DNA of 54,865 nucleotides from Caldilineae bacterium (GCA_020634555.1 JACKBK010000023.1:1-54865), one strand, 5' to 3'. Positions 18,222 through 27,312 are shown, numbered from the stretch's first letter. Made by a program: numbers and translations. Notes: a model not told the origin generated them from the sequence alone.

Positions 18222-20111
18222 ATGAACAAGACACTACGTATCCTCATTATCGGTGCGATGCTGCTTGTGGCAGCGCTGGCGGCGTTGCCGGCCGGCGCGC
18301 AGGAATCGGCCATTTCCGCTACCATCAACCGCAACGAGATCACCACCGACGACCTGTTGCTGCTCACAGTGAGCGTTGACTCGTCGTCCGGCTCAGTCAG
18401 CCAGCCAGACCTGCCGCAGTTGGACGGCTTTCGCATCATCGGCACCAGCAGCAGCACGCAGATGACCACGATCAACGGTGACACCAGTGTCGCTACGATT
18501 TTTCAGTATCGCCTTCAGCCGCTGCACACCGGCGATCTCGTCATACCCGCTATCACGGCGACCGTCAACGGCCAGCAGGAATCGACCCAACCGCTCTCCG
18601 TGACCGTTTATCAGGGCACAGGCCAGCCACAGCCGCAGGCGACCGCACCTGCGTCTTCAGGCGGGCTGCCCAACCTGTTCAATTTCAACGGCGACCCCAT
18701 GGACCTGCTCAACCAGCTTGACCAGTGGATGCAGTCGCAGACACCCGGCGGCCTCGGCGCCGCATCGATTCCCCTGATGCCCGGCAGTGACGCTACTGAG
18801 ATCGACCCGCCGGCCGGGCTCACCGGCCAGGACTACTACCTGGAAGCCACGGTTGACAAGACAAACCCATACCAGGGCGAACAGGTACTGTATTCGCTGC
18901 GCCTCTACCGCGCCGTCTCGCCCATGGGTCAGATCACCTACAACGCGCCGGCTTTCAGCGGCTTCTGGAGCAAGGATCTGCCGGACCAGCGCCACTATCG
19001 CACCGAAGCTGGTGGGCGGCCGTATACCGTGACAGAGATCCAGACAGCGCTCTTCCCCACCGTGGCCGGCCAGTTGACCATCGAGCCGGGGCGGATGGCG
19101 ATTCCGGGCGACTTTTTCTCGACGGGCAGCGAGATTGCATCGCAGCCGGTGACGCTGGACGTCAAGCCGCTGCCGGCCAATGCACCGGCCAGCTTCACCG
19201 GCGCCGTCGGCACCTTCGACATCACGTCCGAGGTCGACTCCGCCGAGTCGAAGGTCGGCGACACTGTGACGCAGAAGGTCACTGTGGTTGGACAGGGCAA
19301 CGTCGAAACCGTGGACGATCCGGCCTGGCCGGACGCGGCCGGGTGGCGCCTCGTCGACAGCCAGACCAACACCGAGAGCGACGTGCGCGACGGGCTGGTC
19401 GTGGGCGCCCGCAGCTACCAGCGCGTCTTGATGCCCACCGCGGCCGGCGACCTGACGCTGCCGGCTATTGAGTTCAGCTACTTCGACCCTGGTGCGGGTG
19501 AATATCAGACCGTAACGACCGATTCGGCTGTCGTAGCTGTGACGGCTGACGCTGCGGCCGCATCGACGCAGCCCGCACCGCTCACGGCCGCAGCCGCCAC
19601 CACCGCGACACAGCCGGACCTGCGGCCGCTCAAGGACGCCCCCGAAAACTGGGCTGTCGCCGAGGAGCCGGTTACGCAGCAACCCATGTACTGGCTGCTC
19701 TGGGGCGTACCCGTTGCGTTGGTCGTCGGCCAGCGAGGCTGGCAGGCGTATCGCAACGGCCACGTTGGTTCGGATGCTGACAAGCGCAAGCGACAGGCCG
19801 GCAAGCAGGCTGAAAAGGCGTTGCGCAGCGCGCGCCAAAGCAACCTGCAAGACGTTCGGGTTCCCGGCAGGATTCTGCACGACTACCTGAGCGCCTGCCT
19901 GAACACACCGACGGCCGGGTTGACAGAGACACAGTTGACGAGTCTGCTGCTTTCCCGCGACCTGTCGCCGGCGTTGGTGGCGAGGGTGCAGGAAGTGTTG
20001 ATGGCCAGCGAGCTTCAGGGCTATGCACCGGACTCATCGAGCGGTTCGGCCGCGGCTGATCTTCTCGAACAGGTCGAGGCGCTGATCCCTGCGCTCGATG
20101 CGGAACTGTAA
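18222..20111 (+). CDS. batD: BatD-type membrane protein (oxygen-tolerance family)
   Basis: 629 residues. A signal peptide (1-24) is followed by the BatD pattern: ISATINRNEITTDDLLLLTV, LPQLDGFRIIGTSSSTQMTT, FQYRLQPLHTGDLVIPAI, and a second beta repeat GQDYYLEATVDKTNPYQGEQ. One C-terminal helix lies near 486-502, followed by a basic cytoplasmic tail. BatD proteins are envelope components of the Bat operon. The ATG at 18222 is the start; reading frames beginning further upstream overlap the preceding gene. Confidence 0.88.
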   Translation: MNKTLRILIIGAMLLVAALAALPAGAQESAISATINRNEITTDDLLLLTVSVDSSSGSVSQPDLPQLDGFRIIGTSSSTQMTTINGDTSVATIFQYRLQPLHTGDLVIPAITATVNGQQESTQPLSVTVYQGTGQPQPQATAPASSGGLPNLFNFNGDPMDLLNQLDQWMQSQTPGGLGAASIPLMPGSDATEIDPPAGLTGQDYYLEATVDKTNPYQGEQVLYSLRLYRAVSPMGQITYNAPAFSGFWSKDLPDQRHYRTEAGGRPYTVTEIQTALFPTVAGQLTIEPGRMAIPGDFFSTGSEIASQPVTLDVKPLPANAPASFTGAVGTFDITSEVDSAESKVGDTVTQKVTVVGQGNVETVDDPAWPDAAGWRLVDSQTNTESDVRDGLVVGARSYQRVLMPTAAGDLTLPAIEFSYFDPGAGEYQTVTTDSAVVAVTADAAAASTQPAPLTAAAATTATQPDLRPLKDAPENWAVAEEPVTQQPMYWLLWGVPVALVVGQRGWQAYRNGHVGSDADKRKRQAGKQAEKALRSARQSNLQDVRVPGRILHDYLSACLNTPTAGLTETQLTSLLLSRDLSPALVARVQEVLMASELQGYAPDSSSGSAAADLLEQVEALIPALDAEL

Positions 20112-20123
20112 ACGGTGAGAAAC

Positions 20124-20717
20124 ATGAAAAAGCGAAGCATACTCTCCCTGGCGTGTGTCGCCGGCGCTCTGTTCATCGGGCTGATGGCAGCCAGCCAGGT
20201 GCTGTCCAGCAATGTCCAGGCTGACCGGCGAGCCATGTCCGCCGCCAACGAACTGGTGACAGCCGGACACCTCGATCAGGCCGCCGTGATCTACGGGCAA
20301 CTTCTCGACCAGGGCGTCGAGGACGCATCGGTGTACTACAATCTGGGCAACGTGGCCATGCAGCAAGGCAACCCCGACCGCGCGCTGGCTCTCTACGAGC
20401 AGGCAGCCGAGCTGTCGCCGCGCGACAGCGACATCCGCCATAACCTGGCGCTGGCGCGCGAGCAGGCAGGCGGGCTCAGCGGAAGCAGCGCGCGGGGCGT
20501 GCTGGCGTCGATTGCCCAGGCAAGCCGGTCGCTGTTGACCGTCAACGAGCTGGCGATGTTGGCGCTGGGGTCGTGGTTCCTGCTGGGGTTCCTGGTGCTG
20601 GCCTATCGCCACTTCCAGCCCGGCAAGCGCCCGGCGGTGCTGCGTCTGGCCGGGATGTTGGCAACGGTGCTGGTCGTGGTGAGCAGCCTCGCGCTGGTGA
20701 GTCGTATGCAGGTGTGA
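20124..20717 (+). CDS. TPR membrane protein, BatE-like
   Basis: 197 residues. Helix or signal at 6-26, two TPR units (AANELVTAGHLDQAAVIYGQ and YYNLGNVAMQQGNPDRALAL), then two C-terminal helices (about 138-157 and 172-192). TPR proteins with this layout close many Bat operons as BatE. I start at ATG 20124, which has GGTGAG close upstream; a GTG three codons earlier is possible. It follows batD by 12 bases. Confidence 0.78.
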   Translation: MKKRSILSLACVAGALFIGLMAASQVLSSNVQADRRAMSAANELVTAGHLDQAAVIYGQLLDQGVEDASVYYNLGNVAMQQGNPDRALALYEQAAELSPRDSDIRHNLALAREQAGGLSGSSARGVLASIAQASRSLLTVNELAMLALGSWFLLGFLVLAYRHFQPGKRPAVLRLAGMLATVLVVVSSLALVSRMQV

Positions 20718-20741
20718 GTGAATGAGAAGTGCGGCATTTCA

Positions 20742-20790
20742 ACGATGATTGAATTCATCGTCTGACAAGGAAAACATGTTGCAGCATGTT
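20742..20790 (+). terminator. Two short hairpins after the Bat operon, possible weak terminator
   Basis: ACGATGA/TCATCGT with a TTGAAT loop (20742-20761) and AACATG/CATGTT (20773-20790) lie directly after the last Bat gene. Neither has a T-run, so an intrinsic stop is uncertain. Confidence 0.35.
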
Positions 20791-20919
20791 ACCGGAGAGA
20801 TGGTTTGAGTATACTGATGAACCTTAAGAATCTAAGTCGGTAATAGGCTCGACACGCCCGCCGGGATGCTGCGCAAAACCTCCCGGCTACCCGCTCCGGG
20901 GCGCAAGCAGCAAAGTGGA

Positions 20920-21073
20920 AGCCCTTTCAGGGCTGGTCTTCCCAGGCCCGGAGGGCCTTTCACTTGGTAGCCCGATCCGTTCACGGTCGGGCGGTCCTCG
21001 CCAACCCAGTACCGGATTATTTTCTTAACTTTCATATGCGTACTTTGAGTACCAGACACCGATTGAAATCGGT
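20920..21073. repeat. Cluster of four REP-like hairpins
   Basis: AGCCCTTTCAGGGCT (20920-20934), AGGCCCGGAGGGCCT (20944-20958), an interrupted CCCGA-CCG/CGG-TCGGG hairpin (20971-20991) and ACCGATTGAAATCGGT (21058-21073) follow each other. The last unit and its flank CCAGA match the unit at 39791-39808. The 20718-21204 gap holds no gene that I can support besides these elements. Confidence 0.65.
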
Positions 21074-21204
21074 GGAACCTCATAATGAGACTCATCATGA
21101 GACAGCCGATCGATCAGTCTGGCCGGCTGTCTCATTTCGCGTTTACCGGATTGGTGGTAGAATGTGGCGACGTACTCAACCTGCTTGTTTCGACAGCGCC
21201 ACCT

Positions 21205-21918
21205 ATGACCCAACACATTCTCATGGTAGATGACGACTCCCTCCTGCGCCGCAGCCTGGCCCTGCAGTTGCAGCAGGCAGGCTATCGCACCAGTTCAGCC
21301 GCCACCGCCGAGGATGGTCTGGCAATCTCGCAGCGCGACCGGCCCGACCTGGTGTTGCTGGACGTCGGACTGCCCGGCATGGATGGCCTGGAGGCGGTGC
21401 AGCAGTTCAAGCGCCAGGGTGATCTCCCAGTAATCTTTCTCACCGCCCGTCGCCGCGAGCTGGACACCATCCTTGGCCTGGAACTGGGCGCCGACGATTA
21501 CATCACCAAACCGTTCAACCCCGACGTGTTGCTGGCGCGGGTCAAGGCCGTGCTGCGGCGCTCGGCGGCGGCAACACCATCGACTGCGGGTGAAACCGAG
21601 CGGCTGGTGGTCGGCGATCTGGTTATCGATCCCCGCGGGCATACGGCGAGTGTCGCCGGCCGGCAGGTGGAACTGACCAGCCGCGAGTTCGACTTGCTGC
21701 ACGCGCTGGCGCTGGAGGCGGGCGTGGTGCTCTCCATCGATGATTTGATCGCCCGTGTCTGGGGTGCGGAGTTCTCCGGCGAGCCGCAGGGCGTCTACGT
21801 GCATGTTCGCTGGCTGCGCGAGAAGATCGAAGAAAACCCGGAAACACCACGGCGCATCGTCAATGTCCGCGGCAAGGGATATAAACTGGTGGCGCAGAAC
21901 GCAGACGAAAGTTTGTAA
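21205..21918 (+). CDS. Response regulator, OmpR/PhoB type
   Basis: 237 residues. Receiver domain with VDDD near the start, phosphoacceptor Asp53 in LVLLDVGLPGMDG, conserved FLTARRRELD and KPFNPDVLL lysine, then a winged-helix DNA-binding domain (about 138-233: EFDLLHALALEAGVVLSIDD and VYVHVRWLREKIEENPETPR). The ATG at 21205 starts directly before the receiver fold; the frame upstream to 21085 passes through repeat DNA. It precedes its histidine kinase by 12 bases. Targets are unknown; the adjacent Bat operon is a possibility only by position. Confidence 0.92.
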   Translation: MTQHILMVDDDSLLRRSLALQLQQAGYRTSSAATAEDGLAISQRDRPDLVLLDVGLPGMDGLEAVQQFKRQGDLPVIFLTARRRELDTILGLELGADDYITKPFNPDVLLARVKAVLRRSAAATPSTAGETERLVVGDLVIDPRGHTASVAGRQVELTSREFDLLHALALEAGVVLSIDDLIARVWGAEFSGEPQGVYVHVRWLREKIEENPETPRRIVNVRGKGYKLVAQNADESL

Positions 21919-21930
21919 GCTGGCAATACA

Positions 21931-23331
21931 ATGAAAACCCTGCGCGGCCGCTTCATCCTCAGCCACCTCCTCCCCATGTTGCTGGTGATTCCACTGGTTG
22001 GCTTGGTCGCTGTCTATCTGTTGGAGACCCAGGTGCTGCTGGCCACCGTGTCGAGTAATCTGGAGCAGCAGGCAACGGCGATTGCGACCGCGGTCACCGG
22101 CAACCCAGACGTGTTGAACGATCCACAACTCGCCGATCAGCTACTGGCGCGGTTTGCCTTGCAGGCCGATCGCAGCGTTGTGCTGTATGGCCCTGCCGGC
22201 AACGTGATTGCCAGCAGCGCACAAGACTCCGAACCCCCGTCGGCGGACATTTCTGGCGACACGCTGGACCTGGCGCAAACCGGCCAACCAAAGATTTCCG
22301 TCACGTACGGACTGCTACGCCAGACAGCCGAGGTTCTCGTTCCTGTAACCGGCGTCGATCAGAAGCTGATCGGCATGATCGCTCTTACACACACGCTGGA
22401 GGGGGCGGCAAACCAGATCGCCCGGCTACGCTGGCTGATGATCGCCATTCTGCTGGCCGAGTTGATCCTGGGCGGGAGTGTGGGTGCTGTGTTGGCGGTA
22501 CGGCTGGCGAGACCTATCGATCACGCCGCGCACGCGATTGTGGAAGTTTCGCACGGCGTGCGCATCGATCCTATCGCGCCGGAGGGACCGCGGGAGATCC
22601 AGGATCTGACCAACTCGGTCAACGAGCTGGCCGAGCGGCTACGGGGACTGGAGGACACACGCCGGCGCTCGCTGGCAAACATCGTCCACGAGCTGGGACG
22701 GCCGCTGGGCGCGATGCGTTCCGCAGTTCATGTGCTGCGCGGCACCACTGGCGACGATCCTGTTTTGCGGGAGGAGCTACTGGCCGGGGTCGAGGCTCAG
22801 ATCGAGCGCCTGGAGCCGCTTCTGGATGACCTGGCGCAGCTACACGGCCAAGCCTCGGGTGAGGTCCGGCTGCTGAGGGAACAAGTCATGGTGCAGGAGT
22901 GGCTGCCGCCCGTGTTGCTACCTTGGCGGACTGCTGCGTTAGACAAAGGGCTGGACTGGCAGGCGACCGTTCCACCAACGCTGCCCGAGATCAGCATCGA
23001 CCCAACCCGGATGGCGCAAGCAGTCGGCAACCTGCTCAGCAATGCCGTCAAGTACACACCTGCGCCCGGCCAGATCACTGTCGAGGCAGGCGCTTCAGAC
23101 CATGAGCTGTGGATCAGCGTCACAGATAGCGGACCGGGCATCGCCGCGGAGGAGCAGCGGCAGGTCTTTCAGCCCTTTTATCGCAGCGTCCGCGAGCGGC
23201 GCTTCCCCCAGGGATTGGGCCTCGGTCTGACCATCGCACAGCAAAACGTGGAAGCCCACGGCGGTCGCTTGTCACTGGATCCCACTTGGGCCGAAGGCAG
23301 CCGATTCGTCATTACCCTGCCGCTGGCGTAA
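21931..23331 (+). CDS. Sensor histidine kinase
   Basis: 466 residues. Helix 1 at about 10-30 and helix 2 at about 164-187 frame an extracytoplasmic sensor domain of about 130 residues. A HAMP-like linker follows, then the dimerisation box with His253 in NIVHELGRPLGAM, the N box GNLLSNAVKYTPA, G1 DSGPGI and G2 GLGLGLTIA. The kinase is therefore complete. The usual H-E-x-R/K-T/S-P motif reads H-E-L-G-R-P, as in a known minority of kinases. It is co-transcribed with the preceding regulator. The signal is unknown. Confidence 0.92.
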   Translation: MKTLRGRFILSHLLPMLLVIPLVGLVAVYLLETQVLLATVSSNLEQQATAIATAVTGNPDVLNDPQLADQLLARFALQADRSVVLYGPAGNVIASSAQDSEPPSADISGDTLDLAQTGQPKISVTYGLLRQTAEVLVPVTGVDQKLIGMIALTHTLEGAANQIARLRWLMIAILLAELILGGSVGAVLAVRLARPIDHAAHAIVEVSHGVRIDPIAPEGPREIQDLTNSVNELAERLRGLEDTRRRSLANIVHELGRPLGAMRSAVHVLRGTTGDDPVLREELLAGVEAQIERLEPLLDDLAQLHGQASGEVRLLREQVMVQEWLPPVLLPWRTAALDKGLDWQATVPPTLPEISIDPTRMAQAVGNLLSNAVKYTPAPGQITVEAGASDHELWISVTDSGPGIAAEEQRQVFQPFYRSVRERRFPQGLGLGLTIAQQNVEAHGGRLSLDPTWAEGSRFVITLPLA

Positions 23332-23338
23332 ACAAAGA

Positions 23339-23371
23339 AGAAGTTCAACTTTTCGGAAAAGTTGAACTTCT
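23339..23371. terminator. Perfect stem-loop between convergent genes
   Basis: agaagttcaactttt pairs with aaaagttgaacttct across a CGG loop (15-bp stem). The stem carries A-runs and T-runs at its tip, and it lies between the ends of the kinase gene and the oppositely oriented MerR gene, so it can stop transcription from both sides. Confidence 0.7.
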
Positions 23372-23399
23372 GGGCCGGGCAGGGACGTGTGCAGCCAAA

Positions 23400-24389
23400 T
23401 CAGACCGTCAGTGCCGTCGTCTCCCGCAGCATACGCTCGATGGCATCGGCGCCCTCCAGCAAAGTCTCTCCCAGGAACGTCCCAACCATCTTTTCCTTCA
23501 ACTCAGGCTTAGTGTTGAACGCGCGACCGCCATAGGCAACAACTGGACGTCCCGTCTTCACCGCTTCGGGCAGCCATTTGCCCAGGTTGTGCAGCTCCCT
23601 GGCGGGTTTCTCCGTCATCGCGACCGTAATGACAACCGGGGGACGAATATCGCGCACAAACTTAGCCAGATCCGGCAAGGGAACGGCCTGGCCCAGGTAC
23701 GCCACCGGCCAGCGTCGTCGTCGTAGCAGCACACCCAGCATCAGGAGGCTGATCTCGTGCCATTCGTCCGGCGCGCAGGCCAACACCACGGGACGGATGG
23801 GGTGAGTCGAAGGGCCGGCAGTTTGCCAGACGATCAGGCGTTGGCGCAAAAAAGCAGAGGCGAGATGCTCGGTGGCAACTGTGATTCTGCCCGTACTCCA
23901 CTCCTCGCCCAGATCCGCAAGCGCGGGTCCTATCACATCGAGAACGAGCTGGTCCATAGAATACAGCGCCAGAACCTCGCCCAGCAATAAATCGGCCTTG
24001 TCCAGCTCGTTGTTGATCAGCGCGCCAATCAAGCGCTTGTGATACGTATCAAGGCTTGAGCCCTCTTGTGCGGGTTGCGCCAATGAACCGGACATCGATG
24101 TTTCCAGGCTAAGGATACGCCCGTCGCGCTCATGTTTGCGCAGCGCCTTGATGGCCTGAGATGTTTGCATCCCTTCATCGATAGTGGATTTTACCCAGCG
24201 CAGACGGCTGACCTCGTTCTCTGAGTAGAGACGATGGCCGCCGGCGGTACGTCCGGCGTCCGGAAAACCATAGCGGCGTTCCCAGACCCTGAGCGTGGCA
24301 ACCGGGATTCCGGTCATGCGCGCGACTACGCCGATGTTATAGATTGGCTCCTCGCTCGCGTTTCTTGAGCTTCCGTTGATTTCCGACAT
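23400..24389 (-). CDS. MerR-type regulator with B12-binding domain, CarH/LitR-like
   Basis: 329 residues. N-terminal MerR helix-turn-helix (about 16-85: YNIGVVARMTGIPVATLRVW, then RYGFPDAGRTAGGHRLYSEN), a four-helix cobalamin-capping domain (about 112-190) and a Rossmann-like B12-binding domain (200-329). The diagnostic W-x9-E-H motif of adenosylcobalamin photoreceptors is intact at Trp164, Glu174 and His175, and DEWHEISLLML carries the expected lower-ligand His211. CarH proteins repress in the dark and release DNA on light-driven breakage of AdoCbl. The start at 24389 has GAGGTG upstream. It is divergent from an SDR-SRPBCC gene pair, with operator-like repeats between. Confidence 0.85.
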   Translation of the reverse strand: MSEINGSSRNASEEPIYNIGVVARMTGIPVATLRVWERRYGFPDAGRTAGGHRLYSENEVSRLRWVKSTIDEGMQTSQAIKALRKHERDGRILSLETSMSGSLAQPAQEGSSLDTYHKRLIGALINNELDKADLLLGEVLALYSMDQLVLDVIGPALADLGEEWSTGRITVATEHLASAFLRQRLIVWQTAGPSTHPIRPVVLACAPDEWHEISLLMLGVLLRRRRWPVAYLGQAVPLPDLAKFVRDIRPPVVITVAMTEKPARELHNLGKWLPEAVKTGRPVVAYGGRAFNTKPELKEKMVGTFLGETLLEGADAIERMLRETTALTV

Positions 24390-24527
24390 TGTGGCACCTC
24401 TTCGAATTCGTGCGGCCCTCTGGCCTGCTGCTATCGCGCCGTTGGGCAAATATCTGCTATGGTCTGTATCTCTGTGCTTTGTTCTGTCTGTTTTACCCGC
24501 ACACTGGCAGCTCACGCCGTCAAACGC

Positions 24528-24556
24528 AGTATAACAGAGCGCCAAAGATTTGTCAA
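24528..24556 (-). promoter_or_regulatory. Promoter of the CarH-like gene
   Basis: On the minus strand, TTGACA (24551-24556) and TATACT (24528-24533) are separated by exactly 17 bases. The -35 lies 7 bases from the candidate operator at 24564-24580, consistent with autoregulation. Confidence 0.8.
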
Positions 24557-24563
24557 GATAAAC

Positions 24564-24580
24564 TATACAAATGTACAAAA
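24564..24580. promoter_or_regulatory. Candidate operator TATACAAATGTACAAAA
   Basis: Two direct 8- to 9-base units, TATACAAA and TGTACAAAA, sit midway between the divergent -35 boxes. Around them TGTCAAGAT (24551-24559) and ATCTTGACA (24583-24591) form a perfect inverted repeat. CarH/LitR regulators are known to bind tandem sites over the -35 regions of their own and target genes; assignment to this regulator is inference. Confidence 0.6.
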
Positions 24581-24585
24581 CAATC

Positions 24586-24615
24586 TTGACATCGATAAAT
24601 CCATTGTGCTATAAT
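24586..24615 (+). promoter_or_regulatory. Consensus promoter of the epimerase-SRPBCC pair
   Basis: TTGACA (24586-24591), 18 bases, TATAAT (24610-24615): both hexamers are perfect consensus. So strong a core promoter usually needs a repressor, in line with the adjacent operator-like repeats. Confidence 0.85.
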
Positions 24616-24680
24616 TCGGCTCTGGACAGACAAGCGTAAAGAAAAGCCCGACAAAAGCAAGGCAAAGGAGTTTCACCAAA

Positions 24681-25619
24681 ATGATAGTTGTTACAGGTGG
24701 TTCGGGGTATATCGGAAGTTACATCGTTTGGGAGCTAGTCAAGGCCGGCGAGCAGGTGCGCGTCATGGTCCACAACACCGAGCGTGCGAAACAGGAAGGC
24801 CGGTTGGCCGGACTACCGGTGGAATGGGTGCAGGGCGATGTGACCCGGCCCGAAACGCTGGCGGCGGCGATGCAGGGCGCCAGCGCCGTGATCCACACAG
24901 TTGCGATTGCGATTGAAAAAGGCGGGCGGACCTACGAGGAGATCAACTTCACCGGCACGGTTAACGTTGTCGATGCAGCCAAGGCTGCCGGCGTGCAACG
25001 CTTTCTCAACATGTGCCAGCTTGGCGCCGATTCCAGCCTGCCGTATCGCTTTCTCGCCTCCAAGGGAAAGGCGCAGGAATATGTCGCCCAGTCCGGGCTG
25101 GACTGGACGGCCTTTCGCCCATCCAGCGTCTGGGGACCGGAAGACGAGTTTGCCAACTCCTTTGCCCGCCTGATCCCGCTAACACCGGTCATCTTCCCCA
25201 TCATCGGCGACGAAAACGCCAGGTTCGAGTCGGTGTATGTCGGCGATGTGGCAGCTACGGTGGTAAAAACGCTTCACGACCCGACGACCATGCACCAGGA
25301 GTACGAGTTGGGCGGGCCCGAAATTCTGACGCTGGAAGAGATCGAGCGGCGCACGCTCCGGGCGTTGGGCAAGAAGCGCAAGCTGATTCACATGCCAATG
25401 GGTCTGATCCGGCTGGCGGTCACGGGAATGGAGACGCTGTTGCCGTCGCCGCCTGTCACTCGCAGCCTGCTGGAGCTGCTGGCCGTACCCAACGTCACCT
25501 CTAACAACCAGTTGCGCCGTTTCGTCGACCAACCGCGGCCCTTCACGGTGGAGAATATTGCGCCTTATATGCGCCAGTTTGAGGCCCGCCAGACCGTCGC
25601 ACAGTTCTTCAACCGATGA
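24681..25619 (+). CDS. NAD(P)-binding epimerase/dehydratase-like protein (extended/atypical SDR)
   Basis: 312 residues. Glycine motif GGSGYIGS at residues 6-13, then a Rossmann fold with VQGDVTRPETL and AVIHTVAIAIEKGG. It resembles the atypical SDRs related to complex I subunit NDUFA9 and NmrA-like proteins; the classic YxxxK catalytic pair is not clear (YRFLASKGKAQEYV is near), so enzymatic activity is uncertain. The start follows AAAGGAG. Its stop overlaps the start of the next gene (ATGA). Similar SDR genes occur in light-controlled LitR/CarH regulons, which fits the divergent regulator. Confidence 0.8.
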   Translation: MIVVTGGSGYIGSYIVWELVKAGEQVRVMVHNTERAKQEGRLAGLPVEWVQGDVTRPETLAAAMQGASAVIHTVAIAIEKGGRTYEEINFTGTVNVVDAAKAAGVQRFLNMCQLGADSSLPYRFLASKGKAQEYVAQSGLDWTAFRPSSVWGPEDEFANSFARLIPLTPVIFPIIGDENARFESVYVGDVAATVVKTLHDPTTMHQEYELGGPEILTLEEIERRTLRALGKKRKLIHMPMGLIRLAVTGMETLLPSPPVTRSLLELLAVPNVTSNNQLRRFVDQPRPFTVENIAPYMRQFEARQTVAQFFNR

Positions 25620-26197
25620 AGTACTCGCACTGTTTCCGCGTCGAGGCGCCGGTCGCGGTTGTAGCGGCCTTCCACAACCGTTCAGCCGCGATGGCCATCA
25701 TCACCCCGCCGCCGCTGGTGACACAGGTGCATCGGGCGCCCGACTTCCTGGCCACAGGCGAGTCGATGGAGTTCACGCTGTGGCTGGGACCGCTGCCCAT
25801 GCGCTGGGTGGCGGGGTTCGAGGACGTCGGGCCGGCCGGCTTCGTCGACCGGATGCAGCGCGGCCCGGTACGCCGCTGGCAGCATCGCCACACCTTTGTC
25901 GCAGTGGACGGGAACACGACCGATGTGGTCGATGAGGTTGAAATCACACTGCGGCTGCATCCGATCTGGGGGCCTATCGGTCTGGGGATGGCGCTAAACC
26001 TGCCGATCCTTTTCACCTATCGCGGCTGGCAGACACGCCGCCTGCTCAACGGCCTGCGCAGCCCGGACGAGCTCGATTTCGGTCGCTGGCAGGCAGGCGC
26101 GCGGCGATTCTCCATCCTGGCGACGGCCGCCGCTGTCGCCGCACTTTCAATTGGCGCGCTGGCCGGTCTGTGCCGTTTGCGCCGCGGTTTTGGCTGA
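25616..26197 (+). CDS. SRPBCC (START-like) family protein with membrane anchor
   Basis: 193 residues. The N-terminal two thirds show the SRPBCC pattern (HCFRVEAPVAVVAAFHNRSA, then strands ending in VDEVEITLR), a cavity fold that binds hydrophobic ligands. A C-terminal hydrophobic stretch (about 167-186, ATAAAVAALSIGALAGL) suggests membrane anchoring. It overlaps the SDR gene by 4 bases, so the two are co-translated under the CarH-like promoter. It may handle a lipid or carotenoid-like ligand, but that is inference. Confidence 0.68.
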   Translation: MKYSHCFRVEAPVAVVAAFHNRSAAMAIITPPPLVTQVHRAPDFLATGESMEFTLWLGPLPMRWVAGFEDVGPAGFVDRMQRGPVRRWQHRHTFVAVDGNTTDVVDEVEITLRLHPIWGPIGLGMALNLPILFTYRGWQTRRLLNGLRSPDELDFGRWQAGARRFSILATAAAVAALSIGALAGLCRLRRGFG

Positions 26198-26354
26198 TTC
26201 CGGCGTGGACGTCTTGCCGGTTTCCAGACAAGCGCTATCGGTGGTACCATCTCCGCGCAGCTACGCGCTGGCAAAGAGAACACCGTGGCTCGATCGGAGA
26301 CCAGCCGGCCACAGCCGATAGTTTAATGTAACGAAGACGACTTGAGGAGGCAAC

Positions 26355-27311
26355 ATGAAAGTAGGAATCATCGGTAGCGGCAACGTCGGCGCAGGCGCCG
26401 CCAACGCCCTGGTGTTGCGCGGCGTCGCCCGCGAGATCGTTTTGGTAGACATCAACAGCAAGCGTGCCCAGGCCGAGGCCGAAGACATCCTGCACGCGGT
26501 GCCCTTCTCCCCTCATGCTGTCGCCGTCCGCGCCGGTGAGTACAGCGACCTGGACGACTGCTCGGTTGTCATCATCACTGCGGGCGTCGCCCAAAAACCG
26601 GGCGAGACGCGGCTGGAACTGCTGGGTCGCAACGCCGCCATCTTCAAGTCGATGGTGCCGCAGATTGTCGCCAGTGCACCTGACGCTGTGTTGCTGGTCG
26701 CCACCAATCCCGTGGACATCATGACCCACCTGACCGCGCACTATGCCGTCCCGTTGGGAGTCCCGCGGCAGCGGGTCATCGGCTCGGGCACAACCCTGGA
26801 CACGGCCCGCTTCCGCGCGATTCTGGGGCGCTACCTGGATGTGGACCCGGAGCACGTCCACGCCTACGTGCTGGGCGAGCACGGCGACTCCGAGGTGCTG
26901 GCCTGGTCGCTGGCGACGGTGGGCACGGTGCCGTTGGACGACTACGTGCGCGCCCGCGGCATCGACCTGAGCAGCGAAGCGCGCCAGGCGGTGGACGACG
27001 GTGTACGCCACGCGGCCTATCGCATCATTGAAGGCAAGGGATCGACCTACTACGGCATCGGCGCTGCCCTGGCGCGCGTCACCCAGGCGGTGCTGCGCGA
27101 CCAGCGCGCGCTCCTGACCGTCAGCGTGCCGGTGCCCGAGCTGGGGGACGTGCATGACATCACTTTTGCCATGCCCAGCTTGATAGGCGGAGATGGGCTG
27201 ATTGCAATGTTGCCGGCGCCCCTGGACAACCAGGAGGAAGCGGAGCTGGTAGCCAGCGCCCGCACGCTGCGCAAGGCGCTGGATGACCTGGCCGCGGCAG
27301 GCGGAATGTAG
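26355..27311 (+). CDS. ldh: L-lactate dehydrogenase
   Basis: 318 residues. NAD-binding IGSGNVGAGAANAL, substrate loop GVAQKPGETR with Gln80 where malate dehydrogenases have Arg, catalytic His176 in GEHGDSE, and NPVDIMTHL. Gln at the specificity position supports lactate over malate. It interconverts pyruvate and lactate with NADH in the cytoplasm. The start has GAGGAGG 5 bases upstream. The 157-base gap before it holds no other gene. The GDPD gene follows directly. Confidence 0.93.
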   Translation: MKVGIIGSGNVGAGAANALVLRGVAREIVLVDINSKRAQAEAEDILHAVPFSPHAVAVRAGEYSDLDDCSVVIITAGVAQKPGETRLELLGRNAAIFKSMVPQIVASAPDAVLLVATNPVDIMTHLTAHYAVPLGVPRQRVIGSGTTLDTARFRAILGRYLDVDPEHVHAYVLGEHGDSEVLAWSLATVGTVPLDDYVRARGIDLSSEARQAVDDGVRHAAYRIIEGKGSTYYGIGAALARVTQAVLRDQRALLTVSVPVPELGDVHDITFAMPSLIGGDGLIAMLPAPLDNQEEAELVASARTLRKALDDLAAAGGM

Positions 27312-27312
27312 G

